Translations under genes and position numbers: made by a program
Assembly (NCBI GenBank): GCA_963969395.1
Contig: OZ017795.1
Location: 31,849,063 to 31,913,062 of the forward strand
Origin: Pseudoscleropodium purum
Taxonomy: Eukaryota; Streptophyta; Bryopsida; Hypnales; Brachytheciaceae
Direction of reading: 5' to 3'
DNA length: 64,000 nucleotides
Notes under the pieces: model-generated
Database searches by the model: none
The model's input: only the letters and a program-made list of their open reading frames with translations
Told to the model about the DNA's origin: nothing
Part shown: positions 60,455 to 64,000 of the stretch, piece by piece
How the letters are laid out: every line of letters begins with the position of its first letter
How positions within the stretch are numbered: position 1 is the first letter of the stretch

Positions 60455-61080
60455 GGCTGGCTATGGTGATCGGCTGCAATACACAAGCTCAAGAAAACCG
60501 AAGTTGAAGAAAGCTGTGAAGGAAGAAGAAACGAAAGAAGGCAGGTTCAGGTTGAAATGGCGGGCGTATACAAATAACGGGAGGGTTGGGGGGCACCGCA
60601 CAGTACAACGCCCTGTACCGCGATGTATGGCGGCACTGGATAAGTGGAGGATTGACCCCCTGATTGACCCCTGTTTTACCCCCGGAGAAAACAGTAGAAT
60701 TTTTAATTTTCCGCCCATGATAAATTGAAAATTCTGAATTCATATTTGCAATCGAAAGACCCAAATTATGAAGGAGAGGTAAAGAAATACAAAATTTACG
60801 CAGCACTAAATACTGGAAAATTTTTACATTTACACATTTACACATAGATGGGGCAATAAGGGGGGTAATCTTCCTTGGCTAACCTACAAAAGGAGGCAAT
60901 TTTTGGAGTTTTCATAATCTATAAGAGCATTATTTGGGTGTTTTTTTTAGTTTTATCAGCTAATATCCTTAAATTCCATATATTGAACATTTTCGAGTAT
61001 CAATACCGATGTTTTTCCTATTTCTTACTTTTAAATAGGGATGACATTAATTTTCAAATTTTCAAATTTTTTGATATTTT
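60455..61080 (-). promoter_or_regulatory. Probable ECH2 leader and promoter
   Basis: About 250 bp directly upstream of the ECH2 ATG are GC-richer than the DNA beyond 60720 and hold no supported gene; overlapping frames on both strands are unremarkable. I infer the leader and core promoter lie here but cannot place a start. Confidence 0.4.
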
Positions 61081-64000
61081 TTGATATTTTTTCCAAGAAA
61101 ATATTAATTTTTTATGTAGACTTTTCAGGGCCTTCATTCAAAGTGTGGTGACCCTCTTGAGGTTCCAAATTTTTTCTTACAAATAATTTGTAAAGGCAAA
61201 GAAACAACCTTTTTTTCTACTATTGGGAGCAAATAGGATATTTCAGCAACTTCTAGCTTCTTCTAACAACTTTTAGGTGGGGGATAAATTGAAAATACAA
61301 TAAAAAGTTGCCATCCCAAAGTTAGAGTTGACTTCATTTTATAGCTATACATAAATGAAGGTAATTGCACCTAAATTGCATCATAATAAACAATTGAATA
61401 TCATTCATAATATTAAATTGCCTAAATTTTTATTGTATCTTGTTGGAAGTCAAAGAATATTATAGATTCTTTTTGCATGAACGATTTGGACACTATATGA
61501 ATAACCAAGAAAATTATAAAGTGCTAACTTAATATAGGTATATTTAGAAGTGCCTCTAAATTTTTATTAATAGATAAGTACATTTTAGGCAAGAATCTAA
61601 AGGAGTTGCTTTTAGAAACTACGGGTTCTATAATGAGGGAGATTACCTTTTATTCAAGAAGGATGTTGAGAAGAATGTACGCCCCATGATTCATCTAAAA
61701 ATTTAATGATTTTTCATTGCTTGCCTTGGTCATAGAACAATGTCCTTCTAGACTTTCACTCAAACAAGTTGTGATGCTATAAGAGAGTTTCTCCCAATAG
61801 CACTAGAAACGTCAAACAAGGAAAACAAATGGTGATCAAAAAATATTGTAAGTATGTTTCTTTGTAATTTTTTATCTTCTAAAGTGTCTCACTCACTTTA
61901 GTCTTCAAATAAGGAAGATCCTCCATCTTCCTCATTAGTTTAGTACACCTAAAAACAATCAAATATGCAATTCATTATGGTTCTCATTATATATTGATGT
62001 TTTTGTGGAGTCTTATTTGCAATCAAAAGGAGATTCTTGATTCTCTTAAAATGCATTTCTTAGAACAATATATGAATAACCTATGAATTTTCAAAGTAAA
62101 AATCTAGGTCAACAAAAATAGGTTATTAGGTAGATGATGAATATTGTGGAAAGTAAATTTCATCTAATTCATTTTCATTGAGGAAGCCTCAAGAAACATA
62201 ATTTAATATATCCATGAAACAAAAAAAGGATGCTCTAAATGAATCAAAGATATAGATAAGATAAAGGAGTTTGAACTATTTGTTAGAACATTTCAAAAGT
62301 AATTTTACCATCATATTTTCAAAATTTCAAAATAATTTTTCCATCTTTGGATCAAGCACTATAACTAAAAGTTCAAAGTCATTGCTTCTAGATGATATTC
62401 TTTTGTTTAAATAACTTCTCTCATCCAAAATACATAATGCTAGGAATATTAAAAAACAACTTTCATTTGTAACAAATTGATTGAAGGTATAATTTCATAT
62501 ATTTTTGTAAAACTATATCACATAAACAAAGTTTGCATGAATTCTAAAAACTAAAGGATTTTGTGCATTAAGAGAGTTTAATAACCATTATGCACCTATT
62601 GCCTAAGATTCAATCATAACTACATATTATGGATCAAAGTGATTACAAGAAACACTTGTCCTATTTCTTATCCCCTTACCTTTAGGTGGGTGATTTTTTG
62701 CTTATAATTTTTTGCATTGTTTTTCTCATTTGGCATGAAATTTGGAATGAAGGTATATGTGGTAGTTGTAGACATTGAGTAATTTTTTTAATTTAAAAAA
62801 AAAAAATTTATTATTTTTAACCTACCCCCAATTGTGTGTACTTTGGCCATTTGGAAGGAGGGGTAGTCTTATTTTTGACCCAAACATGCAAATTTGAAGC
62901 CACAAATTAGATATGTTGGAGGTTTACTAATAAGGATTGATGGTGAATATTTATGAAAATAGCAACATGTCGATTGTGTACATGGGATCAAAGTGATCTT
63001 CCTTTGCACAAAGGCTACAAAGAGGGAAAAAAATTCCTACACAAATTCTTTATTGCAATGCCAGCACAATCTTCTTTAGCAAAATACTTTTTTTATGAAA
63101 CTTATTTTAATTATTTTTAATTACTGAAAACAAAAATGTTCACAAATCCCTTTCATACTATTTTATGCTCCAATGGCTTCCATAATACCCTCCTATAGTT
63201 TATAGTATTGCATAATATTACATAGTATAGAATTAATGGTTCAGCTATACATATAGTACTAACACATAGTATTGGTAGTATTGGTAGTCCTAGCGCAAAA
63301 ACACGAAGTGTTTTTTGCAACCACCTATCCCTAATTTTTTCCTGATAGATAAGTACTTAATACCGTCCACAATACAACACCTACATTTAGAAAAAAAAAA
63401 GCACAAAACTCCAAATATTGATTTAGACAAGATTCACACAATTAGAACATAAGAATCTATGACTCTATGAGATTCTAGTGTTCATGGCAAATTTCTGCCC
63501 TCATTTTGTAACTTGGTGAATGCAAGAAAAATCGGTTGTTTTTGTTGCATTCACTAGTACTAGCTAATACTAGTTACCTTTTAAAAAAATATATTTAAAA
63601 ATAAAAAATATGGATAATTAGAATAATATTATAAATATCATGTCACCAAAATTTCAGATCTCAAAAAAATTTGGATCAAAAGTTATTCACAAAATAGAAA
63701 AACAAAGTTTTTGAAGAAAATAGATACTTTGACATTTTAATTTGTAAAAAATAGGAAAAATAATTTTCAAAGAAACTAAAATTTGAAAATTTGAAAAGAC
63801 TTCATGATGAATAGATTTCACTAAATAAATGATCTTGAAACCATTTTCAATGCTCAAAATTGCGTACACAAGGGAGCCTTATTTGCATGAATGTAGAAGA
63901 CATAAAATAATATATTTTAAAGTTTTTTTTGGTGGGCACATGCCTCTCTAGTGTAGGAATAGAGCACAAAAATTTCAGCTCTAAATCATTAATTTTGGGT
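61081..64000. other. AT-rich intergenic stretch with repeat C copy
   Basis: It contains the second copy of repeat C (61390-61630) and otherwise AT-rich sequence without supported frames. A short perfect-stem hairpin lies at 63295-63318 (GCAAAAACAC, loop GAA, GTGTTTTTTGC). Confidence 0.5.

Noticed and set aside
1..64000. CRISPR arrays, operons or bacterial-type signals
   Set aside because: The spliced plant genes show eukaryotic nuclear DNA. The tandem repeats lack uniform spacers.
1..64000. tRNA or rRNA genes
   Set aside because: I saw no paired tRNA-like A and B box arrangement or rRNA-like conserved blocks. A GGTTCGAATC word at 29091 falls at the first xylanase exon junction and has no cloverleaf around it.

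Overview
The window is nuclear DNA from a land plant. It has AT-rich intergenic sequence full of decayed repeats, split genes with short GT-AG introns (about 80 to 500 bp), and proteins that match plant families. A decayed immune-receptor gene joins an alpha/beta-hydrolase domain to NBS and LRR domains, a layout I know from bryophytes and a few other early-diverging plants. I therefore favour a bryophyte or another non-seed plant. That is an inference, not a demonstration.

Layout. 1-5000 holds dispersed repeats A and B, a 1.09-kb TA-flanked terminal-inverted-repeat element, and a very CpG-rich 295-bp hAT-type MITE with a perfect 8-bp target duplication. 6888-7052 is a 33-bp minisatellite. 7634-10630 is a dead hAT transposase gene. 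13206-13333 contains a tiny 5'-truncated retroposon tail. 15462-19360 is the hydrolase-NBS-LRR pseudogene, with a MITE inside its LRR part. 21490-25790 carries second copies of repeats B and A, interrupted by a 529-bp insertion with an 18-bp target duplication.

27640-60900 is the gene-bearing half. On the plus strand is a 12-exon GH10 xylanase with four CBM22 modules (1072 aa). On the minus strand are a possible plastid protein with an in-frame TAG, an intact single-exon F-box gene, a 13-exon PTEN2-type phosphatase (656 aa) and an 11-exon peroxisomal enoyl-CoA hydratase 2 (313 aa). For the xylanase, PTEN and hydratase, my exon joins keep frame through every junction and the summed lengths are exact multiples of three. 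61000-64000 is repeat-rich and shows no gene.

The genes look like unrelated neighbours: wall xylan modification, ubiquitin ligase targeting, phosphoinositide or protein dephosphorylation, and peroxisomal beta-oxidation. Nothing in the sequence suggests joint regulation. The most unusual items are the decayed hydrolase-NLR gene, the transposable-element insertions with readable target sites, the in-frame TAG in the possible plastid gene, and a 262-bp tandem duplication upstream of PTEN.
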